A DNA stretch of 39,452 nt from Candidatus Brocadia sapporoensis (GCF_001753675.2 NZ_MJUW02000113.1:1-39452); one strand, 5' to 3'. Shown: positions 15,887 through 25,382, counted from the stretch's first letter. Notes: generated by a model not told the origin, from the letters alone. Translations and numbers: made by a program.

Positions 15887-17983
15887 ATGGTTGATACCCA
15901 ACCGATAGCAAAGACAACCTTACAATCCCCTTTACAGCAATCCGTCCAATACCTGAAAGGTGTTGGACCAAAACGGAGTGATATCTTTGGAAAGTTGGGA
16001 ATCCACACGATACGAGACATGCTTTTCCACTTCCCAAGGGATTACAAAGACCATACCCGCATACAAAAAATTTCAGAGGCTGCAGTAGGAGCAGAAATTA
16101 CCATCCAGGGGAAGATACTTGGCGTTCAAACAAGAATGGCAAGAAACAGAAAGAATATCCTGGAAGTCTTTGTCGGTGATGGAACAGGCACGATTGCGGC
16201 GACCTGGTTTAATCAGCCGTTTTTAGCGAATAAATTCCGTGTCGATAATACGGTTATTCTGCATGGCAAGGTAGGTGCATACAAATACCTGCAGCTGTTA
16301 AGCCCGGAATATGATATTATCCAGGAGGACGAATTTCCTGCGAAGGAAGGGGGCGTTGTTCCTGTTTATCCGCTTACCGAGCGTATGAGTCAGACCCATT
16401 TCCGCAAGATCATGAAACTGGCGGTGTTTCAGTTTTCTGGTTATATCGAGGAGGCGCTTCCAGAAGAGATTATAAGAAAAAATCGATTCGTCTCTATAAA
16501 TGAGGCAATAAGAGATATCCATTTTCCGGAAACATTTGAACATTTAAAAAACGCCAGATCCAGACTTGTCTATGAAGAATTGTTTACCCTTGAATTAGCC
16601 ATGGCGCTGAGACGTCGTGGCATTAAAGAAGAAACTGGACTTTCGTTCAAGATCGGGGCAAACGTCGACGCCCATATCCGGAACCTCATCCCGTTTACCC
16701 TGACAAAGGCGCAGGAACGGGTAATTTATGAAATTACGGAGGATATGCGAAGCAGCAAGCCTATGAACCGACTGTTGCAAGGTGACGTCGGTTCCGGAAA
16801 GACCGTTGTGGCAATGTATGCCATCCTTGCCGCCATTGCCAACGGTTATCAAGCTGCTTTTATGGGGCCAACAGAAATACTGGCCAAGCAACATTTCCAA
16901 ACTATTCAGAAATATCTGGAACATTCGTATGTCAGGATGCGGTTATTGACGGGCGATATCCGTTCCAGACAAAAAAAGGATATTCTGGATCAAATCCAAT
17001 CCGGCCAGGTCGATTTGGTTGTGGGGACGCATGCCCTTATTGAGGATACCGTTCAGTTCAAACAGCTCGGCCTTGTGGTAATAGACGAGCAGCATAAATT
17101 TGGTGTAGTGCAACGCCTGAAGTTGAAAAAGAAGGGGACTTGCCCTGATATGCTGATCATGACTGCAACCCCGATTCCCCGCACCCTATCTCTTACTTTG
17201 TTTGGCGATCTGGACATTTCAATACTGGATGAAATGCCGCCCGGACGTCCCCCCGTTAAGACCCTTTGGGTACCCGCAGATAAGGAAATGAATGCCTATC
17301 GTTTTATGTATGCGGAAATTACAAAGGGCAGACAGGTTTTTATCGTCTATCCTCTTGTTGAAGAATCAGAAAAATTTGACCTGAAATCGGCAGTTGCAGA
17401 GTCAAAAAGGTTGCAGCTGGAAGTGTTCCCAACCCTCAGGGTGGGCTTACTTCACGGCCAGATGAAATCGGCTGAAAAGGACAAGATTATGATGGATTTT
17501 AAGGAAAAGAGATACGACATCCTGGTATCTACCGTAATCATCGAGGTGGGGATCGACATTCCCAATGCCTCGATAATGGCGATCGTACACGCAGAACGGT
17601 TTGGCTTATCCCAGCTTCATCAATTGCGTGGACGCATAGGCAGGGGAAGTGAGCAGTCGTATTGTCTGCTGTTTGGGAATCCCAATAGCTCTGTATCGGG
17701 TGAGCGGATCAGGACTATGACGAGGACCTGTGACGGGTTTAAAATCGCCGAGATGGATTTCCGATTGCGGGGTCCTGGTGAATTCTTTGGTACACGCCAG
17801 CATGGTTTGCCCGAGCTCAGAATAAGCGACCTCATAAAGGATTTTCCTATACTCAAAAAAGCCAGGGATGACGCATTTGAACTTGTTTCCCAGGATCCGC
17901 AACTTATCATGAACACCCACGACAAGATGAAACAAAAGATTTTGGAAACTTTTAAAGACCGGCTAGAACTTATTAACATATGA
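15887..17983 (+). CDS. recG: ATP-dependent DNA helicase RecG
   Basis: RecG regresses stalled replication forks and branch-migrates Holliday junctions. The 698-residue protein has the N-terminal wedge/OB domain (VQYLKGVGPKRSDIFGKLGI, then GKILGVQTR and VGDGTGTIAATWFNQPF). The superfamily 2 helicase core follows with Walker A GDVGSGKTVVA (about residues 304-314), the DEQH box IDEQHKFGVVQR, motif III TATPIPRTLSLT, and motif VI QLRGRIGRGSEQSYCLL. The TRG-like end FFGTRQHGLPELRISDL is diagnostic for RecG. Length is normal (about 690). The start ATG at 15887 lacks a clear ribosome site. A tRNA-Ser gene lies 126 bases upstream. Confidence 0.97.
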   Translation: MVDTQPIAKTTLQSPLQQSVQYLKGVGPKRSDIFGKLGIHTIRDMLFHFPRDYKDHTRIQKISEAAVGAEITIQGKILGVQTRMARNRKNILEVFVGDGTGTIAATWFNQPFLANKFRVDNTVILHGKVGAYKYLQLLSPEYDIIQEDEFPAKEGGVVPVYPLTERMSQTHFRKIMKLAVFQFSGYIEEALPEEIIRKNRFVSINEAIRDIHFPETFEHLKNARSRLVYEELFTLELAMALRRRGIKEETGLSFKIGANVDAHIRNLIPFTLTKAQERVIYEITEDMRSSKPMNRLLQGDVGSGKTVVAMYAILAAIANGYQAAFMGPTEILAKQHFQTIQKYLEHSYVRMRLLTGDIRSRQKKDILDQIQSGQVDLVVGTHALIEDTVQFKQLGLVVIDEQHKFGVVQRLKLKKKGTCPDMLIMTATPIPRTLSLTLFGDLDISILDEMPPGRPPVKTLWVPADKEMNAYRFMYAEITKGRQVFIVYPLVEESEKFDLKSAVAESKRLQLEVFPTLRVGLLHGQMKSAEKDKIMMDFKEKRYDILVSTVIIEVGIDIPNASIMAIVHAERFGLSQLHQLRGRIGRGSEQSYCLLFGNPNSSVSGERIRTMTRTCDGFKIAEMDFRLRGPGEFFGTRQHGLPELRISDLIKDFPILKKARDDAFELVSQDPQLIMNTHDKMKQKILETFKDRLELINI

Positions 17984-18045
17984 AAAGCCCACATAATAGT
18001 TCCCCGAAGCAGAAACTGATAACACATTCAGGAATCTTGTTCATT

Positions 18046-18909
18046 TTAAAATACCATAATGATGACAACTCCGGCAATCATAGTAATACCGCCAACGAAC
18101 CGTTCCATAATATTGGTTTCGCGAAACCAAAAAGCGCCGTATAGTATGCCGAAAAGGAGACTCATCCGTTTTACGGAAATAACATAAGCAGTTTCTGCAA
18201 GATTTACTGCAAGAAACTGGGTAACCGTTGCGAGGGCAATAGAAAAGCCAATCGGACCAAACAGGGTTACCCGGGAGAATATCTGCCCCATTTTACCATG
18301 ATTATTCCATAATAGAACGGGAAGAAAAATTACAGAGAATATGGGAAGAAACGTTGCAGTAAAAAAGAGCGGGCTGGAATGCAATATTGCCATTTTCCCT
18401 AAGTTTGAGGTAACGCTGTAGATAAAGGCCACAATGATCATATAGAGCGAGCCGCGTTCCCGCTGTATGGCCTTAAAGGGTTCTAATATGCCCTTCCTGG
18501 TGGTTCTTACGTTCAGCAGGTAAGCACCAACCGCAGTGAGGACGATGCCCACAACACCATGTTTCCCAAGCTTTTCACCCAGGATAAGGTCTGAAGTAAA
18601 GATCATAAAAATCGGGCTTAAAGCAAGAAACGGCAAACTGATAGACAGAGGTGATAATTTGATCGCCTTCATATACAGTATGAGGGCAATAGTCTCCAAC
18701 GGAAACAGGAGGAGCATTGCAAAATAAAAATGGATGTCTGGCCTGGGTATCTCGATGAACGGTAAAAGTAAGAGTAAAAAAGGCGAGGCAAATCCTATCC
18801 GCACCCATGCGATGAGATATTCGTTGCTCTTATGAAGTGACTTCTTACAAAGGGCATCAGCCGACGCAGTAAAAAAGGCGCAAAAAAAAGACAGAAGGAA
18901 CCAGTTCAA
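18046..18909 (-). CDS. EamA/DMT-family transporter
   Basis: A 287-residue inner-membrane protein with about ten hydrophobic helices arranged as two EamA repeats, the drug/metabolite transporter layout. Signatures are the conserved [19 protein letters not shown] segment ending the first repeat and [21 protein letters not shown]; the second repeat ends [23 protein letters not shown] with [11 protein letters not shown]. The substrate is unknown. It starts with TTG at 18909, which overlaps the TGA stop of the kinase gene as TTGA, so translation is probably coupled. The last gene of the minus-strand run from the M16 pair, it is convergent with recG. Confidence 0.83.
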   Translation of the reverse strand: MNWFLLSFFCAFFTASADALCKKSLHKSNEYLIAWVRIGFASPFLLLLLPFIEIPRPDIHFYFAMLLLFPLETIALILYMKAIKLSPLSISLPFLALSPIFMIFTSDLILGEKLGKHGVVGIVLTAVGAYLLNVRTTRKGILEPFKAIQRERGSLYMIIVAFIYSVTSNLGKMAILHSSPLFFTATFLPIFSVIFLPVLLWNNHGKMGQIFSRVTLFGPIGFSIALATVTQFLAVNLAETAYVISVKRMSLLFGILYGAFWFRETNIMERFVGGITMIAGVVIIMVF

Positions 18910-19391
18910 AATTTATATCCGATTTTCCGGAGAAACTGCCTTCGGTTCTGGATGTCTTTTTCACCCTCCACTCCTTTCGGACTATAACCATCAACAACGC
19001 CCAGTACTCCCCTGCCTTGTTCGGTTTCAGCCACGATGACTTGCACAGGATTGGCAGTTGCACAAAAGATAGTACATACCTCAGGACAAGCCTTGACGGC
19101 GTTCAGCACATTCACCGGAAATGCCTCTTTGATAATGACGACAAAGGTATGACCTGCTGCAATCGTGCGGGCATTTTGAATCGCCGTTTCCCGAAGCGTG
19201 GCATCATTCCCTTCTGCCCTGACAAGACGTGGGCCAGAGGCCTCACAGAAGGCGATGCCAAATTTTGTACCGGGCACGGCGTTGATCAGAACTTCATACA
19301 GGTCTTCAACGGTTTTAATAAAATGGGCTTGCCCAATAATGATATTGGCCCCCTCAGGGATTTCCATAGTAACGGGCTTAATTTCCATCAT
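18906..19391 (-). CDS. Adenosine-specific kinase family protein
   Basis: A 161-residue protein of the small adenosine-specific kinase family (Pfam Adenosine_kin, first known from thermophilic archaea). Family traits include [18 protein letters not shown] at the start, [77 protein letters not shown], and [17 protein letters not shown]. The predicted reaction is adenosine to AMP, but bacterial members are little studied. It follows the dead M16 subunit with three bases between genes and overlaps the transporter by four bases. Such tight spacing implies one transcript; whether the cargo of the transporter is a nucleoside-related compound is speculation. Confidence 0.85.
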   Translation of the reverse strand: MMEIKPVTMEIPEGANIIIGQAHFIKTVEDLYEVLINAVPGTKFGIAFCEASGPRLVRAEGNDATLRETAIQNARTIAAGHTFVVIIKEAFPVNVLNAVKACPEVCTIFCATANPVQVIVAETEQGRGVLGVVDGYSPKGVEGEKDIQNRRQFLRKIGYKF

Positions 19392-19394
19392 ACC

Positions 19395-20873
19395 TTATTT
19401 CAACTCAATAACGTTAACCTTTCCAAAACTATCAAGGGGTTTGTCAAACTTTTCCCTGTCCCCCACCACGAGAATCCTGATCTTGTCCGGGTGCAGATAT
19501 TTCCTGGCAACCCGTTGAATATCATTCTGAGTAACGACCTGAACATTCTCCAGGTACGTTTCCAGATAATTCAATGGCAATCCTTCATATTCAATATCTA
19601 CCTTTTGCGCGACGATACTGGCGCTTGTCGTAAACCGGAAAATGAACTGATTCACAAAGGTTTCCTTCGCCTGGACTAATTCTTCTTTATCGACGGGAGT
19701 TTTACAAATTTTTTCCAGTTCTTCCAGCGCTATGGAGATGGCGCGGTTCGTTGACTCCGACTTGGTCTGACATGCAACAAAGAATATCCCCAGATCACGC
19801 GCCGTCTGAAAGGCGCTGTAAGCAGAGTAAGCAAGCCCTTCATCCGAACGAATTCTGCCCGGAATACGGGCAGTAAAACTTCCGCCACCCAGGATAAAAT
19901 TCATAAGCATCACAGGAAAATAGTCAGGACTCCTGCGTTGAATGCCCAGGTGGCCCATAATAACATTCGCCTGATTGATGTCCTTGTATACATAATAAAC
20001 AGACTTTTCAAATCTGCTTTCTACCTTGGGAACTTCCGGAAAACAAACCTCTTCTTTTTTCCATCCGGAGAACACGGCATTGAGTTTCCTGATAATCTCA
20101 TCCTTATTAAAATCTCCCGATATTCCAAAAATACTATTATTAGGACGGAAATAGTTCTTATGAAAGGAGATCATATCCTCACGGGTAATCTTCTCAATAG
20201 TTTCCAGGGTTCCCTCAATCTTTCTGCTGTACGGATGTTTGCTGTCATACAAAACCCTGCGGAATTCCCGGTGTGCAATTTGTGAGGGATTATCATTTTC
20301 ACGCCGGATAGATTCAATGACTTCATCTTTTCTCATCCGGATCTTTTCTTCAGGAAATGCCGGATTCATGATTACATCCGCGAAGATTTTTAAGCCTTTG
20401 TCAATATCCTTCTTGAGTGCAGACAGATTAACACTCCCTGATTCACGGTCAATAGAGGTTTCCACCGAGGCGGCCATAAATTCAAGCTCCTCATTCATCT
20501 TATCTGCCGGCATCGACATCGTACCTCCGCTTCTCATTACATATCCGGTCATACTTGCCAATCCGGCTTTTTCCGGTGGTTCATACACGGCGCCCGTTCT
20601 GACACGTGCAGTGATATTAAATAAAGGCAGATCATGATCTTCCAGAAGATACACAACCATACCATTCTCCAGAACAACCCTCTCCACTTTTGGAGGAACA
20701 AAATTGAGCGGCTTGAATTTAAAACCCGATACAATCCTTGCGCCCTCCGACTCGGGTTTCCCCGCAGGAGGAGTCACAACATGCTCATGCCCCTGAGGCT
20801 GCGCAACGAGACTACCGGAATAAACCATAGAAAACATACATACCAGAAAAGCAAAATACTTTTTTTTGTTCAC
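19395..20873 (-). CDS. M16-family peptidase subunit, catalytically inactive type
   Basis: A 492-residue secreted protein of the insulinase/processing-protease (M16) family. A signal peptide occupies residues 1-25. The zinc motif HxxEH is absent: the aligned stretch GLASMTGYVMRSGGT at about 104-118 has Ser and Gly in place of His and Glu. It does keep the second-half substrate-binding motif PGRIRSDEGLAYSAY (R...GLAY). This complementation resembles the alpha partner of bacterial M16B heterodimers and mitochondrial processing peptidase. GTG at 20873 follows GGGAG at suitable spacing. It lies 62 bases after the active subunit gene, which supports a heterodimer. Confidence 0.88.
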   Translation of the reverse strand: MNKKKYFAFLVCMFSMVYSGSLVAQPQGHEHVVTPPAGKPESEGARIVSGFKFKPLNFVPPKVERVVLENGMVVYLLEDHDLPLFNITARVRTGAVYEPPEKAGLASMTGYVMRSGGTMSMPADKMNEELEFMAASVETSIDRESGSVNLSALKKDIDKGLKIFADVIMNPAFPEEKIRMRKDEVIESIRRENDNPSQIAHREFRRVLYDSKHPYSRKIEGTLETIEKITREDMISFHKNYFRPNNSIFGISGDFNKDEIIRKLNAVFSGWKKEEVCFPEVPKVESRFEKSVYYVYKDINQANVIMGHLGIQRRSPDYFPVMLMNFILGGGSFTARIPGRIRSDEGLAYSAYSAFQTARDLGIFFVACQTKSESTNRAISIALEELEKICKTPVDKEELVQAKETFVNQFIFRFTTSASIVAQKVDIEYEGLPLNYLETYLENVQVVTQNDIQRVARKYLHPDKIRILVVGDREKFDKPLDSFGKVNVIELK

Positions 20874-20935
20874 GTTTTTATCTCCCTTGTTTCTCCGCTT
20901 TTGTACGGCAATTTTATGCTGCCGAAAAAAACTTT

Positions 20936-22483
20936 TTAATGCGCTAACGCTGGTTTTTTCGCAGAATTTGTTTCTTTTGTCTCTTTTATCTTTTGGTTAT
21001 TTTCTTTTTTCACCAACATCGCCACGGTTCGGTTGTTCTTCGCCAGATATTTATTTGCAACCCGCACCACGTCCTCTGCAGTTACCTGCGACAGCTTGTC
21101 CATGAAGGTGTTAATGTATCGCCAATCAGAAAGGACCTCAAACTCTCCTATCTCATTGGCAAGTCCTGAGGCAGAATTAAGGTCACGGATGAAATCCGCC
21201 TCTAGCTGGTTTTTAATCTTTTGTACTTCCCAGTCAGAGGGCGGGGACTTTTTTATTTTTTCGACTTCTTCATAAAAAGCAGATTCTATCTCCGCCACCG
21301 TATGAGGCGCCCGTGGCACGGCAATAAACGTAAATGCATCAGGATATTTACTGATATCATTGTAAGCATGAGCCATAACGGCAATGCGTTTTTCTTCAAT
21401 CAAAGATTTATAGAGTCTGGAGGTTCTGCCGTCTGAGAGAAGCGAGCTCAGGATATCCAGGGCATACAGGTCAGGATGGCCAATGGCAGGAATGTGATAG
21501 GAAATCGCTATAAAGGGATTTGACTCAAACTCTATCTCGACCCTCCGTTCTCCTCTCTGTTCCGGTTCCACCGTTTTTACCTTTGGGGGCGCTGGCTGAC
21601 TGGGAATATCACCAAAGTATTTTTCCACTAATTTTACTGTCTCGTCAGGATTAAAATCACCCACAATGATGATTACTGCATTATTGGGGGCATAGTATCG
21701 CTTAAAATATTCTTCCGTATCTGTCTTGGTAATATTTTGCACATCCGATCTCCATCCAATCGTAGGCCAACGGTAAGGATGTGCAATGAAGGTTACCGCA
21801 TTCAGTTGTTCAACCAGCAAGCCCATCGGGCTATTCTCGGTTCTGAGTCTCCTCTCTTCCATAACGACGTCCCGTTCAGAGTAAAATTCTCTGAGTACGA
21901 GATTTTTCATGCGGTCCGATTCAATAAATGCCCATAATTCCAGCTTGTTTGCGGGGAGATCGCAAAAATAATAGGTGCCGTCGGTACTTGTTGCTGCATT
22001 CAATCCGGAAGCACCGTGCCGTAAATAGAGCGAAAAGACCTCATCTTTTACCACCAACTCCCGGAGTTTTTTTCTCACTTCTTCCAACTCCTTTTCGAGC
22101 GATTCAATTCTCTTCTTATCAGCAGATTCCCCCTTGTCTCTTTCATTAGAGAGTTTCGTGACCAAATCATCTTCTTTGTCAAGCAAAGGTTTTTCCGCAG
22201 TATAGTCTTTGGTTCCAAATATCTTTGTGCCTTTAAACATCATATGTTCAAAGAGGTGAGAAACGCCAGTAATCCCCGGCCGTTCATCAACCGACCCGAC
22301 CTTATAATTAACGCGAAGGCATACAATCGGCACATCATGCTTCTCCAGCATAAGCAATTTTAAACCATTCTTCAGCACATGCTCTTTTACATCAAGCTTC
22401 AGGGAGTTTGCAGAAGATCCGCCAGTAAACAACGCAATGCTTGTTATGACCAAAAAGATAGATGACAAAGTCTTTTTATTCAT
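20936..22483 (-). CDS. M16-family zinc metallopeptidase, active subunit
   Basis: A 515-residue secreted zinc protease of the M16 family that digests peptides or misfolded proteins in the periplasm. A signal peptide occupies the first 26 or so residues. The inverted zinc motif HLFEH lies at residues 76-80 with the preceding GVS. An inserted coiled-coil-like charged stretch (about 105-147) is followed by GLNAATSTDGTYYFCDLPANKLELW, also seen in planctomycete relatives. It lacks the GLAY motif that its partner keeps. The frame is open from a TTG at 22492, but I choose ATG at 22483 because AAGGAG is too close to the TTG. Its partner follows directly. Confidence 0.9.
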   Translation of the reverse strand: MNKKTLSSIFLVITSIALFTGGSSANSLKLDVKEHVLKNGLKLLMLEKHDVPIVCLRVNYKVGSVDERPGITGVSHLFEHMMFKGTKIFGTKDYTAEKPLLDKEDDLVTKLSNERDKGESADKKRIESLEKELEEVRKKLRELVVKDEVFSLYLRHGASGLNAATSTDGTYYFCDLPANKLELWAFIESDRMKNLVLREFYSERDVVMEERRLRTENSPMGLLVEQLNAVTFIAHPYRWPTIGWRSDVQNITKTDTEEYFKRYYAPNNAVIIIVGDFNPDETVKLVEKYFGDIPSQPAPPKVKTVEPEQRGERRVEIEFESNPFIAISYHIPAIGHPDLYALDILSSLLSDGRTSRLYKSLIEEKRIAVMAHAYNDISKYPDAFTFIAVPRAPHTVAEIESAFYEEVEKIKKSPPSDWEVQKIKNQLEADFIRDLNSASGLANEIGEFEVLSDWRYINTFMDKLSQVTAEDVVRVANKYLAKNNRTVAMLVKKENNQKIKETKETNSAKKPALAH

Positions 22484-22649
22484 TTTTTTCAATACTCCTT
22501 ACTATTTTGCAAAGGACCCTTACGGCTATTAACATTTTTAAATTTTAAGATGAAAGCCAATGGATTTGCAACGTAATTTTTTTATTTCCCTTTCCCGTTG
22601 CGAACCTTCGGCTTATAGCGCAGTAGCTTTATCCGATTAGAAATATTTA
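22484..22649. other. Intergenic part without gene
   Basis: This is the upstream region of the M16 pair, with no gene. The only features are the AAGGAG ribosome site for the active subunit and a shared repeat beginning at 22650. Confidence 0.4.
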
Positions 22650-22759
22650 TGTACGGTTTTTATTATACCCAAACGCTTTTGCCGGGTATCCAATAGACCC
22701 GAACTTCCCGAATTCCCGCTAAAAACGTGCGGAAGACATCTCAGGAGCAATGAAACAAG
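22650..22759. repeat. 110-bp diverged conserved element, copy A
   Basis: This aligns almost without gaps to 36013-36123 over the whole length, at about two thirds identity by eye. The exact blocks are TGTACGGTTTT, GCTTTT, CGGGTATCC and ATGAAACAAG. It also carries ATACCC / GGGTAT as a possible stem. It encodes no obvious protein. It could be a mobile-element relic, for example a group II intron 3' end, or a structured RNA or regulatory sequence; none is proven. Confidence 0.5.
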
Positions 22760-22966
22760 ATTCGTTTGGACAATTTTACGAGAGCAGGTTTCCTAACTTT
22801 TTTTCACCTTAACTGTCGATTCTTTTTACGCCCGCCATACTGATCCGTTGCCTGAACGAAATGATTCTTGAATGTATGATATATTCATGTTAACATTTGA
22901 AACTATCTGTGTTCAAAAATACCTGGTTGTCAGAAACGACATTTTATGAATCTACGGGGGTCAGTC

Positions 22967-23908
22967 ATGATGGAAAAAAGGATGTGCCTGGTTTTTACTG
23001 CAATGGTATCTGTTTTTTTACTATGTGTAGGATATACCGGAAATGCAGATGAACTGAAACACGATACAAATGCGGCAAAACAGTTAGAGATCATCAGAAA
23101 AACCCTAAGCGGTTTGACCGAAATGAAATTTAAGGATGCAAAGAAATACTACGAACAGTCGCTGAAGGATCTCAATACGTTAATCGATACCTATGCACAA
23201 ACAGACGAGGCATTGCAGGCAAGGTTTTACACTGGCGTAGTTCATTTTGAAATGCGGAATTTTGAAGATGCCATTACCTGTTTTAATGCGGTTTTAAAGC
23301 AGGGGGAGATCGATCATAATTTTAAAGCTCGCACCCTATACTTTAAGGCAAAGGCACTCTTAGCAAAGGGAGATTTAACTACAGCAAAAGAGACGGTAGC
23401 GGAGCTACGGCAGGTTGAGCCCAGGGCTGCAGATGCCTTTGGCAATGAATTGAACGGCATGGTGCGGATCGGCAAGGATGCGCCGCCTTTTAATGTAACG
23501 GATTTTAATGGAAATGTTATTGACCTGTCAAAATACAAAGGAAATGTTACCATTCTGGAGTTTTGGGCAACATGGGCTGATCCTTGTATACAGGAGTTTC
23601 CTAAATTCAAAAAATTATATAGTAAGTTTAAGGATAAGGGAGTTCAGTTCCTTGGCATAAGCCTCGATGATGACATTGAGGATTTGCGTGGTTTTGTAAA
23701 GCAGGAATCGGTTGAGTGGCCACAGATATTTGACGGAAAACGTTGGAAGGGAAAGCTTCCCGCCCTTTATAACATAGAAATAATACCCATGATTGTGGTG
23801 CTGGATCGGGAAAATAAGGTGCGTTATCTCGGAAGCGAAATAGAGAACGTTAGCCAGATTGTAACTGCACTTCTATCTGAATCAAAGGAATTGCCTTTGT
23901 TCCGGTAA
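22967..23908 (+). CDS. TPR-thioredoxin (TlpA-like) protein with single Cys
   Basis: A 313-residue exported protein: a signal peptide (residues 1-27), a TPR-like helical region (about 40-155) and a redoxin/TlpA domain (about 168-300). The redox site reads FWATWADPC, ending in Cys207, so the usual WCxPC first cysteine is Ala204. The cis-Pro IIPM loop (Pro274) is kept. Without the nucleophilic first cysteine it probably cannot act as a standard disulfide reductase; a peroxiredoxin-like, mixed-disulfide or purely structural role is possible. The ORF is open from 22946, but GGGGGT lies six bases before ATG at 22967, so I use that start. It diverges from the M16 pair. Confidence 0.85.
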   Translation: MMEKRMCLVFTAMVSVFLLCVGYTGNADELKHDTNAAKQLEIIRKTLSGLTEMKFKDAKKYYEQSLKDLNTLIDTYAQTDEALQARFYTGVVHFEMRNFEDAITCFNAVLKQGEIDHNFKARTLYFKAKALLAKGDLTTAKETVAELRQVEPRAADAFGNELNGMVRIGKDAPPFNVTDFNGNVIDLSKYKGNVTILEFWATWADPCIQEFPKFKKLYSKFKDKGVQFLGISLDDDIEDLRGFVKQESVEWPQIFDGKRWKGKLPALYNIEIIPMIVVLDRENKVRYLGSEIENVSQIVTALLSESKELPLFR

Positions 23909-23922
23909 CAACAGATTTCTCC

Positions 23923-24075
23923 TTACGGAAACCCTTCAATACCTAACTGTTTACTAAACTGTATTATCAGCAATAAAATTCCAAATACTATAATGGCTAC
24001 GATGAGGACACAGTTTTTCTTTCTTTTGCCAGCATCTGAGGATTTTACCGGCGTGGCAATCTTTTTTTCACTCAT
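23923..24075 (-). CDS. Small single-span membrane protein
   Basis: A 50-residue ORF on the minus strand: a basic N-terminus (MSEKKIATPVKSSDAGKRKK) followed by one hydrophobic helix (CVLIVAIIVFGILLLII, about residues 22-38) and a short tail. This looks like a tail-anchored or N-in membrane peptide. It starts at ATG 24075 with a weak AAGATA ribosome site. No homolog is known to me. It lies 3' of the two TPR genes, on the same strand, and may be the last member of that run. Confidence 0.5.
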   Translation of the reverse strand: MSEKKIATPVKSSDAGKRKKNCVLIVAIIVFGILLLIIQFSKQLGIEGFP

Positions 24076-24185
24076 TATCTTGTGCTGAAGGCTCGCATGA
24101 GTCTCGCTCTTCCCGATGAATCTTTTGTGGTGATCTGCCTTCTGGTGTTTTCTGAGTATCCCGGCTTATACTGCTCTCTGGCAGC

Positions 24186-24240
24186 GGCGGACTTCGTCGT
24201 GAGCCCTGTCGAACGATAAATCACCCGCACTACGTAGTTT
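24186..24240. repeat. GTCGAACGATAAATCAC repeat, copy 2
   Basis: GTCGAACGATAAATCACCCG (from 24208) plus CACTACGTAG resembles 11713-11746 and the inverted 27872-27905. It lies 49 bases beyond the stop of the larger TPR gene. ACTTCGTCGTGAGCCCTGTC just before it belongs to the same block. Confidence 0.5.
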
Positions 24241-24288
24241 GTTTCATGCCGATTTCTTGAAACGTACGATTTTTAAAAAACCAAATTG

Positions 24289-25347
24289 TTACGATGTCCC
24301 TTGTTTTTTGCTCTTCCAGAAATACATGCCTAAAATGGTGACGATGCACAACCAGATTTGTACGCCAACCACATAGTAAAGAATGCTTTTCATCAGCTTC
24401 CCAAAATAGGTTCCCTTCCATCTTTCAGCACTCTTTTTTAAAGGATTTTTAAATAAGGTTGAACCAGCTTGCCTAAATGATTTGAAAAGGTTTTTAAATA
24501 CAGGATTCTTTTTATCTACCTTGATATAAGGAGATTTATATTCCGGCTCACTTTCCGGTTCACTTTTCTTTTCATAGGACGGTTTTGTAGGTTCCGCATA
24601 TTGCTTTTGAAATCGCTTTGTCGCCTCCAATCCACCCAGCGGCTTTGTCTCCGGCAAAGAGGGCTTTTCGCTTGCAAGCGGCCTGGATTCCTCTGATGAC
24701 GCATCCGGTTTTTCGACAGCGGGTCTTTCCTTTTCAACCACCTTCTCCTGAACTCCCGATTCAGGAACCCGGGTATCGCGAGCAGACGTTTCCGGCGGTT
24801 TTGTCTCTGCAGCATGGGAAGCGTCAGCCCTCGTCTCCGGCGACTCTGTTTTTTCTGGTTCTGCCCTTTCTTCCGGTTCTTCTTTTTTGGGAGGAGTAAC
24901 AGGCTTTACTACCTGAGAAGGACCTCCCGCCATGTTTTGCATGCGTTCTTCTATCAATTTTTTATATTTTTGAAGTTCTTCCTCCGCCTTGTCGTTCATA
25001 CCTAATTTCTTGTATGCCAGCCAAAGCCGTTGATATGCCTCAACATATTCTGGCTTGATTTTGGTGACTTTGGTAAATTCCTTAACTGCATCGTCAAACA
25101 TATTTTGCCTGAAATAGATGCTTCCCATTCCAAAGTGCGCTTCGGCATGATCCGGATTAATCTCTGTCACCTTCTTCAACATCTCCAGAGATTGATCCAG
25201 TTTCCCCAACTTGTATAAATTGTATGCATCAAGATACCATCTGTTCGCCTCATCGTCCCTGTCGGCAAAAAGAGGCCGTAAAGAGATTATGCCACAGAGG
25301 GTGACCACAGATAGGAATATAAAGGAAATTTTTTTTATGTCTCGCAT
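24289..25347 (-). CDS. Membrane TPR protein with disordered linker
   Basis: A 352-residue protein. Residues 1-28 are a signal or membrane anchor (MRDIKKISFIFLSVVTLCG...). Two to three TPR units follow (AEAHFGMGSIYFRQNMFDDA, then VEAYQRLWLAYKKLGMNDKA; about 35-130). A long Pro/Glu/Lys/Ser-rich low-complexity linker (about 145-265) comes next, then a C-terminal transmembrane helix (YYVVGVQIWLCIVTILGMYFW). The TPR part is predicted to bind partner proteins outside the cytoplasm, with the linker as spacer. The frame begins at ATG 25374, but AAAAGG precedes ATG at 25347, so I use that. The small TPR gene (25383) lies 36 bases upstream and the 50-residue membrane ORF downstream. No pathway could be assigned. 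Confidence 0.75.
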   Translation of the reverse strand: MRDIKKISFIFLSVVTLCGIISLRPLFADRDDEANRWYLDAYNLYKLGKLDQSLEMLKKVTEINPDHAEAHFGMGSIYFRQNMFDDAVKEFTKVTKIKPEYVEAYQRLWLAYKKLGMNDKAEEELQKYKKLIEERMQNMAGGPSQVVKPVTPPKKEEPEERAEPEKTESPETRADASHAAETKPPETSARDTRVPESGVQEKVVEKERPAVEKPDASSEESRPLASEKPSLPETKPLGGLEATKRFQKQYAEPTKPSYEKKSEPESEPEYKSPYIKVDKKNPVFKNLFKSFRQAGSTLFKNPLKKSAERWKGTYFGKLMKSILYYVVGVQIWLCIVTILGMYFWKSKKQGTS

Positions 25348-25382
25348 AGGTATCCTTTTGCTTTCATTATACAAAAAACCTG

